A stretch of DNA of 64,000 nt from Panulirus ornatus (GCF_036320965.1 NC_092238.1:21423286-21487285); one strand, 5' to 3'; positions 8,688 through 23,164 are shown, counted from the first letter of the stretch. The notes: a model not told the origin generated them from the sequence alone. A program made the numbers and translations.

Positions 8688-9573
8688 ACCCCATCCATAA
8701 ACAAATTAAACAACCATGGAGACATCACACACACCTGCCGCAAACCTACATTCATTGAGAACCAATCACTTTCCTCTCTTCCTACACGTACACATGCCTT
8801 ACATCCTCGATAAAAACTTTTCACTGCTTCTAACAACTTGCCTCCCACACCATATATTCTTAATACCTTCCACAGAGCATCTCTATCAACTCTATCATAT
8901 GCCTTCTCCAGATCCATAAATGCTACATACAAATCCATTTGCTTTTCTAAGTATTTCTCACATACATTCTTCAAAGCAAACACCTGATCCACACATCCTC
9001 TACCACTTCTGAAATCACACTGCTCTTCCCCAATCTGATACTCTGTACATGCCTTCACGTCTCAATCAATACCCTCCCATATAATCTACCAGGAATACTC
9101 AACAAACTTATACCTCTGTAATTTGAGCACTCACTCTTATCCCCTTTGCCTTTGTACAATGGCACTATGCACGCATTCCGCCAATCCTCAGGCACCTCAC
9201 CATGAGTCATACATACATTAAATAACCTTATCAACCAGTCAACAATACAGTCACCCCCTTTTTTAATAAATTCCACTGCAATACCATCCAAACCTGCTGC
9301 CTTGCCGGCTTTCATCTTCCGCAAAGCTTTTACTACCTCTTCTCTGTTTACCAAATCATTTTCCCTAACCCTCTCACTTTGCACACCACCTCGACCAAAA
9401 CACCCTATATCTGCCACTCTATCATCAAACACATTCAACAAACCTTCAAAATACTCACTCCATCTCCTTCTCACATCACCACTACTTGTTATCACCTCCC
9501 CATTTGCGCCCTTCACTGAAGATCCTATTTGCTCCCTTGTCTTACGCACTTTATTTACCTCCTTCCAGAACAT
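8688..9573 (-). pseudogene. LINE RT N-terminal half remnant (copy B)
   Basis: Two abutting minus-strand frames, 9,573-9,055 and 9,058-8,684, read VRKTREQIGSSVKGANGEV, KMKAGKAAGLDGIAVEFIKK, IVPLYKGKGDKSECSNYRGI, and then ACTEYQIGEEQCDFRSGRGC, AFMDLEKAYDRVDRD (motif A) and [16 protein letters not shown]. The junction is a one-base shift near 9,057 (VLIET for VLIERVKA). RQVC replaces RQGC. The protein would continue at 6,684 if copy C were removed. Confidence 0.82.
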
Positions 9574-9600
9574 CTTTTTATTCTCCCTAAAATTTAATGA

Positions 9601-10556
9601 TTATCTCTCACCCCAACTCTCATTTGCCCTCTTTTTCACCTGTTGCACCTTTCTCTTGATCTCCTGTCTCATTTTTTTATACATCTCCCACTCAATTGCA
9701 TTTTTTCTCTGCAAAAATCGTCCAAATGCCTCTCTCTTCTCTTTCACTAATAATCTTACTTCTTCATCCCACCACTCACTACCCTTTCTAATCAACCCAC
9801 CTCCCACTCTTCTCATGCCACAAGCATCTTCTGCGCAATCCATCACTGAGTCCATAAATACATCCCATTCCTCCCCCACTCCCCTTACTTCCATTGTTCT
9901 CACCTTTTTCCAATCTGTACTCAGTCTCTCATGGTACTTCCTCACACAAGTCTCCTTCCCAAGCTCACTTACTCTCACCACCCTCTTCACCCCAACATTC
10001 ACTCTTCTTTTCTGAAAACCCATACAAATCTTCACCTTAGCCTCCACAAGATAATGATCAGACATCCCTCCAGTTGCACCTCTCAGCACATTAACATCCA
10101 AAAGTCTCTCTTTCGTGCGCCTGTCAATTAACACGTAATCCAATAACGCTCTCTGTCCATCTCTCATACTTACATACGTATACTTACGTATATCTCGTTT
10201 TTTAAACCACGTATTCCCAATCACCAGTCCGTTTTCAGCACATAAATCTACAAGCTCTTCAACATTTCCATTTACAACACTGAACACCCCATGTATACCA
10301 ATTATTCACTCAACTGCCACATTACTCACCTTTGCATTCAAATCACCCATCGCTATAACCCGGTCTCGTGCATCAAAACCACTAACACACTCATTCAGCT
10401 GCTGCCAAAACACTTGCCTCTGCTGATCTTTCTTCTCATGCCCATGTGCATATGCACCAATGATCACCCATCTCTCTCCGTCAACTTTCAGTTTTACCCA
10501 TATTAATCGAGAATTTACTTTCTTACATTCTATCTTATACTCCCAAAACTCCTGTT
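9601..10556 (-). pseudogene. LINE endonuclease remnant (copy B)
   Basis: The main frame, 10,287-9,601, holds FSVVNGNVEELVDLCAENGL, GNTWFKKRDIRKYT, DYVLIDRRTKERLLDV and SDHYLVEAKVKI (the C-terminal endonuclease motif, closer to the usual SDHH than copy A's SGHYP), then the linker ACGMRRVGGGLIRKGSEWWD. Upstream, 10,288-10,556 contains the GDLNA-equivalent region out of frame. The N-terminal strand with LSETK is missing because the copy is truncated at the (TA)n tract. Confidence 0.8.

Positions 10557-10560
<4 letters not shown>

Positions 10561-10628
<68 letters not shown>
10561..10628. repeat. (TA)n microsatellite
   Basis: About 67 bp of pure TA repeat between the truncated 5' end of LINE copy B and LINE fragment D. 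Confidence 0.95.
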
Positions 10629-10630
<2 letters not shown>

Positions 10631-11030
10631 ATGTAACATTTATGGATCTGCAGAAGGCATATGATAGAGTTGAGAGAGATGCTCTGTGGAAGGTATTAAG
10701 AATATATGGTTTGGGAGGCAAGTTGTTAGAAGCAGTGAAAAGATTTTATCGAGGATGTAAGGCATGTGTACGTGTAGGAAGAGAGGAAAGTGATTGGTTC
10801 TCAGTGAATGTAGGTTTGCGGCAGGGGTGTGTGATGTCTCCATGGTTGTTTAATTTGTTTATGGATGGGGTTGTTAGGGAGGTGAATGCAAGAGTTTTGG
10901 AAAGAGGGACAAGTATGAAGTCTGTTGTAGATGAGAGAGCTTGGGAAGTGAGTCAGTTATTGTTCGCTGATGATACAGCGCTGGTGGCTGATTCATGTGA
11001 GAAACTGCAGAAGCTGGTGACTGAGTATGG
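10629..11030 (+). mobile_element. LINE fragment D (RT core)
   Basis: A plus-strand internal LINE fragment of about 400 bp bounded by (TA)n tracts. It encodes FMDLQKAYDRVERDALWKVL (motif A), [11 protein letters not shown] and LLFADDTALVADS (motif C), and stops at KLVTEYG, where an A-run begins. Both ends are truncated and it has no 3' UTR, yet it is followed by A16 and (TA)n. That may reflect internal priming, or recombination between (TA)n tracts. Confidence 0.8.
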
Positions 11031-12317
<1,287 letters not shown>

Positions 12318-12369
12318 TCTGAGGAAGTACCAGGAGAGACTGAGTACAGAATGGAAAAAGCTGAGAACA

Positions 12370-14163
12370 ATGGAAGTAAGGGGAGTGGGGGAGGAATGGG
12401 ATGTATTTAGGGAATCAGTGATGGATTGCGCAAAAGATGCTTGTGGCATGAGAAGAGTGGGAGATGGGTTGATTAGAAAGGGTAGTGAGTGGTGGGATGA
12501 AGAAGTAGGATTATTAGTGAAAGAGAAGAGAGAGGCATTTGGACGATTTTTGCAGGGAAAAAATGCAATTGAGTGGGAGATGTATAAAAGAAAGAGACAG
12601 GGTCAACAGGTGAAAAAGACGGCAAATGAGAGTTGGGGTGAGAGAGTATCATTAAATTTTAGGGAGAATAAAAAGACGTTCTGGAAGGAGGTAAATAAAG
12701 TGCGTAAGACAAGGGAGCAAATAGGAACTTCAGTGAAGGGCGCAAATGGGGAGATGATAACAAGTAGTGGTGATGTGAGAAGGAGATGGAGTGAGTATTT
12801 TGAAGGTTTGTTGAATGTGTTTCATGATAGAGTGGCAGATATAGGGTGTTTTGGTCGAGGTGGTGTGCAAAGTGAGAGGATTAGGGAAAATGATTTGGTA
12901 AACAGAGAAGAGGTAGTAAAAGCTTTGCAGAAGATGAAAGCCGGCAAGGCAGCAGGTTTGGATGGTATTGCAGTGGAATTTATTAAAAAAAGGGGTGACT
13001 GTATTGTTGACTGGTTTGTAAGGTTATTTAATGTATGTATGACTCATGGTGAGGTGCCTGAGTATTGGCGGAATTCGTGCATAGTGCCATTGTACAAAGG
13101 CAAAGGGGATAAGAGTAAGTGCTCAAATTACAGAGGTATAAGTTTGTTGAGTATTCCTGGGATATTATTTGGGAGGGTATTGATTGAGAGGGTGAAGGCA
13201 TGTACAGAGCATCAAATTGGGGAAGAGCAATGTGATTTCAGAAGTGGTAGAGGATGTGTGGATCAGGTGTTTGCTTTGAAGAATGTATGTGAGAAATACT
13301 TAGAAAAGCAAATGGATTTGTATGTAGCATTTATGGATCTGGAGAAGGCATATGATAGAGTTGATAGAGATGCTCTGTGGAAGGTATTAAGAATATATGG
13401 TGTGGGAGGCAAGTTGTTAAAAGCAGTGAAAAGTTTTTATCGAGGATGTAAGGCATGTGTACGTGTAGGAAGAGAGGAAAGTGATTGGTTTTCAGTGAAT
13501 GTAGGTTTGCGGCAGGGGTGTGTGATGTCTCCATGGTTGTTTAATTTGTTTATGGATGGGGTTGTTAGGGAGGTGAATGCAAGAGTTTTGGGAAGAGGGG
13601 CAAGTATGAAGTCTGTTGTGGATGAGAGAGCTTGGGAATTGAATCAGTTGTTGTTCGCTGATGATACAGCGCTGGTGGCTGATTCATGTGAGAAACTGCA
13701 GAAGCTGGTGACTGAGTTTGGTAAAGTTTGTGAAAGAAGAAAGTTAAGAGTAAATGTGAATAAGAGCAAGGTTATTAGGTACAGTAGGGTTGAGGGTCAA
13801 GTCAATTGGGAGGTAAGTTTGAATGGAGAAAAACTGGAGGAAGTAAAGTGTTTTAGATATCTGGGAGTGGGTCTGGCAGCGGATGGAACTATGGAAACGG
13901 AAGTGAATCATAAGGTGGGGGAGGGGGCGAAAATCCTGGGAGCCTTGAAGAATGTGTGGAAGTCGAGAACATTATCTCGGAAAGCAAAAATGGGTATGTT
14001 TGAAGGAATAGTGGTTCCAACAATGTTGTATGGTTGCGAGACGTGGGCTATGAATAGAGTTGTGCGCAGGAGGGTGGATGTGCTGGAAATGAGATGTCTG
14101 AGGACAATATGTGGTGTGAGGTGGTTTGATCGAGTAAGTAATGTAAGGGTAAGAGTAATGTAA
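12370..14163 (+). pseudogene. LINE linker + complete RT, 597-codon frame (copy F)
   Basis: This is the longest open frame in the window. Approximate residues: linker with ACGMRRVGDGLIRKGSEWWD at 25-45; AGKAAGLDGIAVEF at 190-205; IVPLYKGKGDKSKCSNYRGI at 237-256; QCDFRSGRGC at 285-295; motif A FMDLEKAYDRVDRD at 321; [12 protein letters not shown] at 380; catalytic FADD at 429; YLGVGLAADG at about 500; LYGCETWAM and LEMRCLRTICGVRWFDRV near 555-590. All RT catalytic residues are present. The frame ends early at 14,163 because a local rearrangement replaces the usual REMCGNKKS segment. The endonuclease is missing, and the initial ATG is internal to the original protein. Confidence 0.87.
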
Positions 14164-14175
14164 GGGTAAAAGAGC

Positions 14176-14421
14176 GTGGTTGAGAGCGCAGAAGAGGGCG
14201 TTTTGAAATGGTTTGGGCACATGGAGAGAATGAGTGAGGAAAGATTGACCAAGAGGATATATGTGTCGGAGGTGGAGGAAACGAGGAGAAGTGGGAGACC
14301 AAATTGGAGGTGGAAAGATGGAGTGAAAAAGATTTTGTGTGATCAGGGTTTGAACATGCAGGAGGGTGAAAGGAGGGCAAGGAATAGAGTGAATTGGATC
14401 GATGTGGTATACTGGGGTTGA
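14176..14421 (+). pseudogene. LINE C-terminal zone (copy F)
   Basis: This 81-codon frame continues the protein of the preceding frame after a frameshift: GVLKWFGHMERMSEERLTKR, GRPNWRWKDGVKKIL, then NWIDVVYWG and stop. It is nearly identical to the equivalent segment of copy C (8,434-8,679), including YWG where other copies have YRG. Confidence 0.8.
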
Positions 14422-14880
14422 CGTGCTGTCAGTGGATTGAATCAGGGCATGTGAAGCGTCTGGGGTAAACCATGGAAAGTTTTGTGGGGCCTGGATGTGT
14501 AAAGGGAGCTGTGGTTTCGGGAATTATTGCGTGGCAGCTAGAGACTGAGTGTGAACGAATGGGGCCTTTGTTGTCTTTTCCTAGTGCTACCTCGCACACA
14601 TGAGGGGGAGGGGGAAGGTATTCCATGTGTGGCGAGGTGGCGATGGGAGTGAATGGGGGCAGACAGTGTGAATTGTATGCATGGGTATATATGTATGTGT
14701 CTGTGTATGTATATATATATGTGTACATTCAGATATATAGGTATGTATATTTGCGTGTGTGGACGTGTGTGTGTATACATTGTGTATGGGGGTGGTTGGG
14801 CCATTTCTTTCTTCTGTTTCCTTTCGCTACCTCGCAAACGCGGGAGACAGCGACAAAGCAAAATAAAAAAATAATAAAAA
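14422..14880 (+). other. LINE 3' UTR, long type (copy F)
   Basis: Non-coding. It starts GTGCTGTCAGTGGATTGAAT and GTCTGGGGTAAACCATGG, as in all copies, then has an extra block of about 270 bp (GGGGCCTGGATGTGTAAAGG, GTGTGAACGAATGGGGCC, CATGTGTGGCGAGGTGGCGA). It rejoins the common part at GGTATGTATATTTGCGTGTG and ends at the CGCTACCTCGCAAACGCGGG motif and an A-rich tail. The extra block contains a second, diverged copy of that end motif (GTGCTACCTCGCACACATG). Copy K has the same long form. Confidence 0.75.
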
Positions 14881-14881
14881 A

Positions 14882-15835
<954 letters not shown>

Positions 15836-15862
15836 CTCCCCATTTGCGCCCTTCTCTGAAGT

Positions 15863-16681
15863 ATGAAGTGTGTTGGGGATGAGAGAGCTTGGGAAGTGAG
15901 TCAGTTGTTGTTCGCTGATGATACAGCGCTGGTGGCTGATTCATGTGAGAAACTGCAGAAGCTGGTGACTGAGTTTGTTAAAGTGTGTGGAAGAAGAAAG
16001 TTAAGAGTAAATGTGAATAAGAGCAAGGTTATTAGGTACAGTAGGGTTGAGGGTCAAGTCAATTGGGAAGTGAGTTTGAATGGAGAAAAACTGGAGGAAG
16101 TGAAGTGTTTTAGATATCTGGGAGTGGATCTGGCAGCGGATGGAACCATGGAAGCGGAAGTGGATCATAGGGTGGGGGAGGGGGCGAAAATTCTGGGAGC
16201 CTTGAAGAATGTGTGGAAGTCGAGAACATTATCTCGGAAAGCAAAAATGGGTATGTTTGAAGGAATAGTGGTTTCAACAATGTTGTATGGTTGCGAGGCG
16301 TGGGCTATGGATAGAGTTGTGCGCAGGAGGATGGATGTGCTGGAAATGAGATGTTTGAGGACAATGTGTGGTGTGAGGTGGTTTGATCGAGTAAGTAACG
16401 TAAGGGTAAGAGAGATATGTGGAAATAAAAAGAGCGTGGTTGAGAGAGCAGAAGAGGGTGTTTTGAAATGGTTTGGGCACATGGAGAGAATGAGTGAGGA
16501 AAGATTAACCAAGAGGATATATGTGTCGGAGGTGGAGGGAACGAGGAGAAGAGGGAGACCAAATTGGAGGTGGAAAGATGGAGTGAAAAAGATTTTGTGT
16601 GATCGGGGCCTGAACATGCAGGAGGGTGAAAGGAGTGCAAGGAATAAAGTGAATTGGAGCGATGTGGTATACCGGGGTTGA
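15863..16681 (+). pseudogene. LINE RT motif C to C-terminus (copy G)
   Basis: This 272-codon frame carries LLFADDTALVADS at about residue 15, VNVNKSKVIRYSR, CFRYLGVDLAADG, LYGCEAWAMDRVVRRRMDVL, MRCLRTMCGVRWFDRV, REICGNKKSVVERAEEG, WFGHMERMSEERLTKR, RRGRPNWRWKDGVKKIL, and ends NWSDVVYRG. It retains the REICGNKK segment that copies C and F lost. The short-type 3' UTR follows (16,682-16,859). The nominal start is at the inversion joint. Confidence 0.85.
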
Positions 16682-16859
16682 TGTGCTGTCAGTGGATTGA
16701 ATCAGGGCATGTGAAGCGTCTGGGGTAAACCATGGAAAGCTGTGTAGGTATGTATATTTGCGTGTGTGGACGTATGTATATACATGTGTATGGGGGTGGG
16801 TTGGGCCATTTCTTTCGTATGTTTCCTTGCGCTACCTCGCAAACGCGGGAGACAGCAAC

Positions 16860-16892
16860 AAAAAAAAAAAAAAAAAAAATATATATATAAAT
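16860..16892. repeat. A20 and short (TA)n tail
   Basis: An A-run of about 20 followed by TATATATATAAATAT, marking the 3' end of LINE copy G. LINE copy H begins immediately after at ATGTAAGGCATGTG. Confidence 0.9.
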
Positions 16893-18053
16893 ATGTAAGG
16901 CATGTGTACGTGTAGGAAGAGAGGAAAGTGATTGGTTCTCAGTGAATGTAGGTTTGCGGCAGGGATGTGTGATGTCTCCATGGTTGTTTAATTTGTTTAT
17001 GGATGGGGTTGTTAGGGAGGTAAATGCAAGAGTCCTGGAAAGAGGGGCAAGTATGAAGTCTGTTGGGGATGAGAGAGCTTGGGAAGTGAGTCAGTTGTTG
17101 TTCGCTGATGATACAGCGCTGGTGGCTGATTCATGTGAGAAACTGCAGAAGCTGGTGACTGAGTTTGGTAAAGTGTGTGGAAGAAGAAAGTTAAGAGTAA
17201 ATGTGAATAAGAGCAAGGTTATTAGGTACAGTAGGGTTGAGGGTCAAGTCAATTGGGAGGTGAGTTTGAATGGAGAAAAACTGGAGGAAGTGAAGTGTTT
17301 TAGATATCTGGGAGTGGATCTGTCAGCGGATGGAACCATGGAAGCGGAAGTGGATCATAGGGTGGGGGAGGGGGCGAAAATTTTGGGAGCCTTGAAAAAT
17401 GTGTGGAAGTCGAGAACATTATCTCGGAAAGCAAAAATGGGTATGTTTGAAGGAATAGTGGTTCCAACAATGTTGTATGGTTGCGAGGCGTGGGCTATGG
17501 ATAGAGTTGTGCGCAGGAGGATGGATGTGCTGGAAATGAGATGTTTGAGGACAATGTGTGGTGTGAGGTGGTTTGATCGAGTAAGTAACGTAAGGGTAAG
17601 AGAGATGTGTGGAAATAAAAAGAGCGTGGTTGAGAGAGCAGAAGAGGGTGTTTTGAAATGGTTTGGGCACATGGAGAGAATGAGTGAGGAAAGATTGACC
17701 AAGAGGATATATGTGTCGGAGGTGGAGGGAACGAGGAGAAGAGGGAGACCAAATTGGAGGTGGAAAGATGGAGTGAAAAAGATTTTGTGTGATCGGGGCC
17801 TGAACATGCAGGAGGGTGAAAGGAGGGCAAGGAATAGAGTGAATTGGAGCGATGTGGTATACAGGGTTTGACGTGCTGTCAGTGGATTGAACCAAGGCAT
17901 GTGAAGCGTCTGGGGTAAACCATGGAAAGCTGTGTAGGTATGTATATTTGCGTGTGTGGACGTGTGTATGTACATGTGTATGGGGGGGGTTGGGCCATTT
18001 CTTTCGTCTGTTTCCTTGCGCTACCTCGCAAACGCGGGAGACAGCGACAAAGT
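16893..18053 (+). mobile_element. LINE copy H, 5'-truncated with intact 3' end
   Basis: A plus-strand LINE truncated upstream at GCKACVRVGREES and complete through the C-terminus, with a short-type 3' UTR (about 17,872-18,053) ending CGCTACCTCGCAAACGCGGG AGACAGCGACAAAG and followed by an A-run. It sits head-to-tail behind copy G with only the A/TA tail between. It is very similar to copy G in the shared region, for example GCGATGTGGTATAC. Confidence 0.87.
16942..17871 (+). pseudogene. LINE RT core to C-terminus (copy H), frame intact
   Basis: This 309-codon frame contains [20 protein letters not shown] near the start, LLFADDTALVADS at about residue 50, VNVNKSKVIRYSR, YLGVDLSADGTMEAEVDHRV, LYGCEAWAM, MRCLRTMCGVRWFDRV, REMCGNKKSVVERAEEG, WFGHMERMSEERLTKR and RRGRPNWRWKDGVKKIL, ending VVYRV. 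It has no frameshift. The motif A half is missing through 5' truncation. The long open frame on the opposite strand (about 17,355-17,975) is its antisense shadow. Confidence 0.86.
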
Positions 18054-18059
18054 AAAAAA

Positions 18060-18147
<88 letters not shown>
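18054..18147. repeat. A-run and (TA)n microsatellite
   Basis: A-run of about 24 followed by about 70 bp of TA repeat with one ACATAT interruption. It is the tail of LINE copy H and the last microsatellite before the satellite domain. Confidence 0.95.
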
Positions 18148-18207
18148 GTGAGAGAGTTAGGGAAAATGATTTGGTAAACAGAAAAGAGGTAGTAAAAGCT
18201 TTGCGGA
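18148..18207 (+). mobile_element. LINE fragment I at satellite boundary
   Basis: A 60-bp plus-strand LINE scrap (GTGAGAGAGTTAGGGAAAAT, AACAGAAAAGAGGTAGTAAA, GCTTTGCGGA) matching the region around 12,880-12,935 of copy F (RENDLVNREEVVKAL). It stops exactly where satellite units begin (TTGTGATGTTTG). Confidence 0.75.
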
Positions 18208-21200
18208 TTGTGATGTTTGTTTAAGTTCTATTATTGTGAGATTGTGTTCTACGTTTACTTCCCATCATCGTGATATTTGTATAATCTTTTCTCTCCTATC
18301 TTCGGGAGATTGTGATGTTTGTTTGCATCCTCTCCTCGTGATATTGTGATGATAATATAATTCCTTTTATTGTAAGATTGTGATATTCGTTTCCTCTCCC
18401 ATCATCATGAGATTGTGATGTTAGTTTCCGTTCCATCATCGTGAGATTTTGGTGTTCATTTACCTCTCATCATCATAAGAATATGATTTCCGTTTTCCTC
18501 TCACCAACATGAGATTATGATGCTCATTTGCATCCGATCATCATGAGATTATGATATTCATTTTTCTCTCATCATCGTGATGTTCTTTCACCTCCCATGA
18601 TCATGAAAATGTGTTATTCGTATACCTCTCATCACCGTGACTCAGTGTTGTTCGTTTCCCTTCCATTTTCTTCAGTTACCTGTCACCATTGTGTTATTTT
18701 GATGTTTGTTTACCTCCCGGCAACGTGAGATTGTAAATTACGTTTACCTCCCAACATCGTACGACTCTGATATCCGTATACATATCCGTGAGATTGTGAT
18801 GTTTCTTTACCTGTCATTATCTTGAGATTATGATGATCGCTTACCTTCCATCATCGTGAGATTTGTTGCTCGTTTACCACCCATCGTGAGATTGTGATGT
18901 TAATCTAATTCCTATTATGATGAGATTGTGCTCAACGTTTAGTTCCAATCATCGTGATATTTTGATTATGTTTTCTCTCTCCTATCTTCGTGAGGTTGTG
19001 ATGTTTGTTTGCCTCGTACTATCGTCAGATTGTGAAGATGATATACTTTTTTTCATCGTAAGATTGTGATTTTCGTTTCCCTCCCATCATCATGAAAATC
19101 TGCGTTCGTTTCCTTCCCATCATCGTATGATTTTGGAGTCTATGTACTACCCAACATCATAAGAATGTTATTCCCGTTTTCCTCACATCATCGTGAGATT
19201 GTGATGTTCGTTTAACTCCTATTATCATGAGAATGTGTTCTACGTTTACTTCCCGTCACCGTGATATTTTCATAATCTCCTCTCTCCAATCTTCGTGAGA
19301 TTGTGATGTTTGTTTACCTCCTATCATCGTGAGATTGTGATAATAATATACTTCCTTTCATCGTAAGATTGTGATACTCGTTTCCCTCCCATCATCATGA
19401 GGCTATGATGCTCCTTTCCTATCATTATGAGATTTTGGTGTTCGTTTTCCTCCCATCATCATAAGAATGTGATTTCCGTTTTCCTGCCACCCTTGTGAGA
19501 TTTAGATGGTCGTTTACCTCCCATCATCATGAGATTGTGATGTTCGTTTACCTCCCATCATCATGAAATTGTGCTGTTCCTATACTTCTCATCATCATGA
19601 CACGGTGATGTTCCTTTCCCTTCATCGTCTTAAGGTTGTGAAGTTCAGTTACTTCTCATCATTGTGATATTTCATTGTTTGTTTACCTCCCGGCAACGTG
19701 ATATTGTGAAGTACGTTTAGCTCCCTACCCTACCTACCATAACCGTGAGATTGTGATGTTCCTTTATATCTCATTAAATAGAGATTATAATGATCGTTTA
19801 CCTCCCATCATCGCACGATTCTGATATTCGTATAACTACCATAACCGTGAGATTGTGATGTTCCTTTACCTGTCGTTACCGAGATTACGATGATCGTTTG
19901 TGTTCCATGATCGTTTTTTTCCCCATAATCATGAGACTGGGATGTTCCTATACCTGCCAAAATTGTGATTCTGTGATGTTCTCTAACCTCCCATTTTTGT
20001 GAGATTGTAGTGTTCGTTTACATCGCATCATCGTAAGATTATAATGTCCCCTTAACTCCCTCCCATCATGATAGATCTGTAATGTTTGATTACATCCTAT
20101 CATCGTCACATTCTAATATTCGTTTACCTCCCATCGTCGTTAGATTTTGATGTTTTACTCCTTTCATCGTGAGATTGTCATGCTCGTTAGATTTTGATGT
20201 TCGTTCACCTCCCATTAGTATGAGACTGTGAGGCTCATTTAACTCTCGTCATCGTGAGACCGTGATGTCCGTTTCCCTTCCACCATCGTGAGATTTCGAT
20301 GTTCGTTTACCTCCTATTATCGTGAAAATGCGCTGTTCGTTAACTTCCCCTCAACATGAGCTCCTAATCTTTGTTTATTTTCCATCATTATAAAAATGCG
20401 CTGCTCACTTACTTGCCATCTTCGTGAGATTGTGATCTTCACTTACCTCCTGTCAATGTGAGACTGGGATATTCATTTACTTCCCATCATCATAAGATTG
20501 TGCTGCCCGTTTCCCTCTTACTATCGTGAGATTGTGATGTTCGTTTCCTTTCATCATCATAAGATTGTGATATCCGTTTACCACCCATCATCGTGAGATT
20601 TTTTGCACACTTACTACCTATCGAGAGATTGTGATGTTCTTATAACTCCTATATTGGTGAGATTGTCGTTTACGTTTTCTTCCCACCATCGTGATACTTT
20701 GATAATGTTTTCTATCCTACATCCGTGAGATTGTGATGTTTGTTTGCCTCCGATCATCGTGAGATTGTGATGATAATATACTTCCTTTCATCGTAAGATT
20801 GTGATTTTTGTTTCCCTCGCATCATCATGAGACTATGATGTTCGTTTCCTCCCCATCATGGTGAAATTTTGGCATTCATTTACCTCCCATCGTCACAAGA
20901 ATGTGATTTCCGTTTTCATCTCATCCTCATGAGATCGAGATGGTCGTTTACCTCCCATCACCGTGAGATTGTGATGTTCGTTTACCTCCCATTATTGTGA
21001 AAATATACTCTTCATTAACTTCCCCTCGTCATGGGCTCCTGATGTTTGTTTATCTCTCTTCATTTTGAAAATGTGCTGCACGTTTACTGACCACTTTTGT
21101 GAGATTGTGAAGTTCGCTTACCTCCTATCATCGTGAGAATGGGATATTCATTTACCTCCCATCATCTTTAGATTGTGCTGACCGTTTCCCTCTTACTACC

Positions 21201-23160
21201 ATGAAATTGTGATGGTCGTTTCCCTCCCATCATCGTGAGATTGTGATGTTCTTTTGCGTTCATTCATCATAAGATTGTGATATTTCTTTTCCTACCATCA
21301 TCATGATATTCGTTTATCTCCCATCCTCGTAAAATCATGCCATTCGTAAGATTGCGATGTCCGTTTCCCTCCAACTATCATGAGATTGTGATATGTTGAT
21401 ATGTTGATATGTTGCGTGTTTACTACCCATCTTGAGATTGTGATGTTCCTTTAACTCATATTATGGATAGATGTTGTTCTACGTTTACCTCCTACCATCA
21501 TGGTGAGAGTTTGATGTTTGTTTGCCTCTATTATCGTGAGATTGTGATGATAATATACTTCCGTTCATCCTAAGATTGTAATTTTGGTTTCCTTCCCATC
21601 ATAATCATACTATGATGTTCATATCCTCCCGATCATTTTGATATTTTGGTGTTCATTTACCTCCCATCATCATAAGACTAAGATTTCCGTTTTCCTCCCA
21701 CCATCATGAGATTGGGATGGTCGTTTACCTCCCATCATCATGAGACTGTGATGCTCCTTTACGTCCGAGCATTTTGAGATTATGATATTTATATTTCTCT
21801 CATCAACGTGATTTTCCTTTACCTCCGATTATCATGAAATTGTGATATTTGTTTACCTATAATCATCGTCACACTGATGTTCGTTTACCTTCCATAATGG
21901 TAAGATTGTGAAGTTCAAGTACCTCTCATCATTGTGATATTTTCATGTGTCTTTACCTCCCGGCAACGTGAGATTGTAAAGTACGTTACCTTCCATCATT
22001 GCACGATTCTGATATCGTATACCTGCCATATCCGTGAGAATGTGATGTTCCTTTACCTGTTATTATCTTGAGATCATGATTTTCGTTTATCTTCCATTGT
22101 CGTGAGATTATTACGTTTGTTTCTTATCGTAATCTTCAGACTGGGATGATCCTTTACCTGCCATAATCGTGATAAAGTGATGTTCTTTAACCTCCCATTT
22201 TTGTGAGACTGTAGTGTTCATTTACATCCCATTATCATGAGATTATGATGTCTGTTTAACTCCCATCATGATAAGAGTGTGGTGTTCGATTACTTCCCAT
22301 CGATATCACATTGTAATGTTGGTTTATCTCCCATAATCGTCAGATGTTGATGTTTCTTAACTACTATCATCGTGAGATTGTCATGGTCGTTATATTTTGA
22401 TGTTCGTATATCTCCCATCATCATGATATTATCATGTTCGTATATCTCCCATCATCATGATATTATCATGTTCGTTTTCCTCCGATAATTGTTAGACACT
22501 GATGTTCGTTTAATCTCAATCCTGCGAGATTGCGATGTTCCTTTACAACTAATAACTGGCATTGTGGTGTTCGTTTAACTCTTATCATCGTGAGATTGTG
22601 ATGTTCCTTTACCTCCCATCCTCGTGAGATTGTAATATTCATTTATCTCAAATCATCGTGAGATTTTGATATTCGTTTACCTCCCATAATTATGAGATTG
22701 CGAGACTCATTCAACTCTCGTCATCGTAAGACTGTTATGTCCGTTTCCTTTCCACGATCGTGGGATTGTGAGTTCGCTTACCTCCCATTATCGTGAAAAT
22801 ATGCTGTTTCATTAACTTCCGCTCATCATGAGTTTGTGATGTTTCTTTATCTCCCATCATTATGAAAATTGAGCTGCTCGTATTCTTGCCATCATCGTGT
22901 GATTCTGATGCTTGCTTACCTCCTATCATCGTGAGATTGTGATATCTATTTACTTCCCATCCTCGTTAGACTGTGATACCCATTTCCGTCTCACATTTAT
23001 GAGATTGTGATGTTTGTTTATCTTCCATCATCGTAAGATTGCAATGTTCTTTTACGTTCCATCATCAAGAGATTGTGATGTTTCTCTTCCTTCTATCATA
23101 ATGATGTTCTTTTATCTCCCATCCTCGTGAAATCGTACCATTCGTTTACGTCTTATCATC
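18208..23160 (+). repeat. Diverged 34-bp satellite, block 1
   Basis: Diverged units with the higher-order variant series visible at least twice (TTCTACGTTTACTTCC near 18,247, 19,230 and 21,480; CCCGGCAACGTGA near 18,716, 19,690 and 21,958). A local 34-bp doublet sits near 22,410-22,475 (TATATCTCCCATCATCATGA twice). No gene or mobile element is seen. Confidence 0.85.
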
Positions 23161-23164
23161 ATGA

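Larger units (their letters stand above)
8688..10560 (-). mobile_element. LINE copy B, 5' half (endonuclease to RT)
   Basis: This is the minus-strand upstream half of copy B. It begins at about 10,560 inside the endonuclease, next to a (TA)n tract, and ends at 8,688 at the codons for NLFMDGV. The missing continuation (EVNARVLG onward) is found at 6,684. It carries the endonuclease C-terminus, linker and RT N-terminus in three frames. Confidence 0.82.

Noticed and set aside
17355..17975. Long plus- and minus-strand frames opposite the LINE coding strands, such as a 206-codon frame rich in Ser, His and Phe
   Set aside because: They lie antisense to well-supported RT and C-terminal motifs and recur opposite every LINE copy. 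They are shadows of the codon bias on the coding strand.
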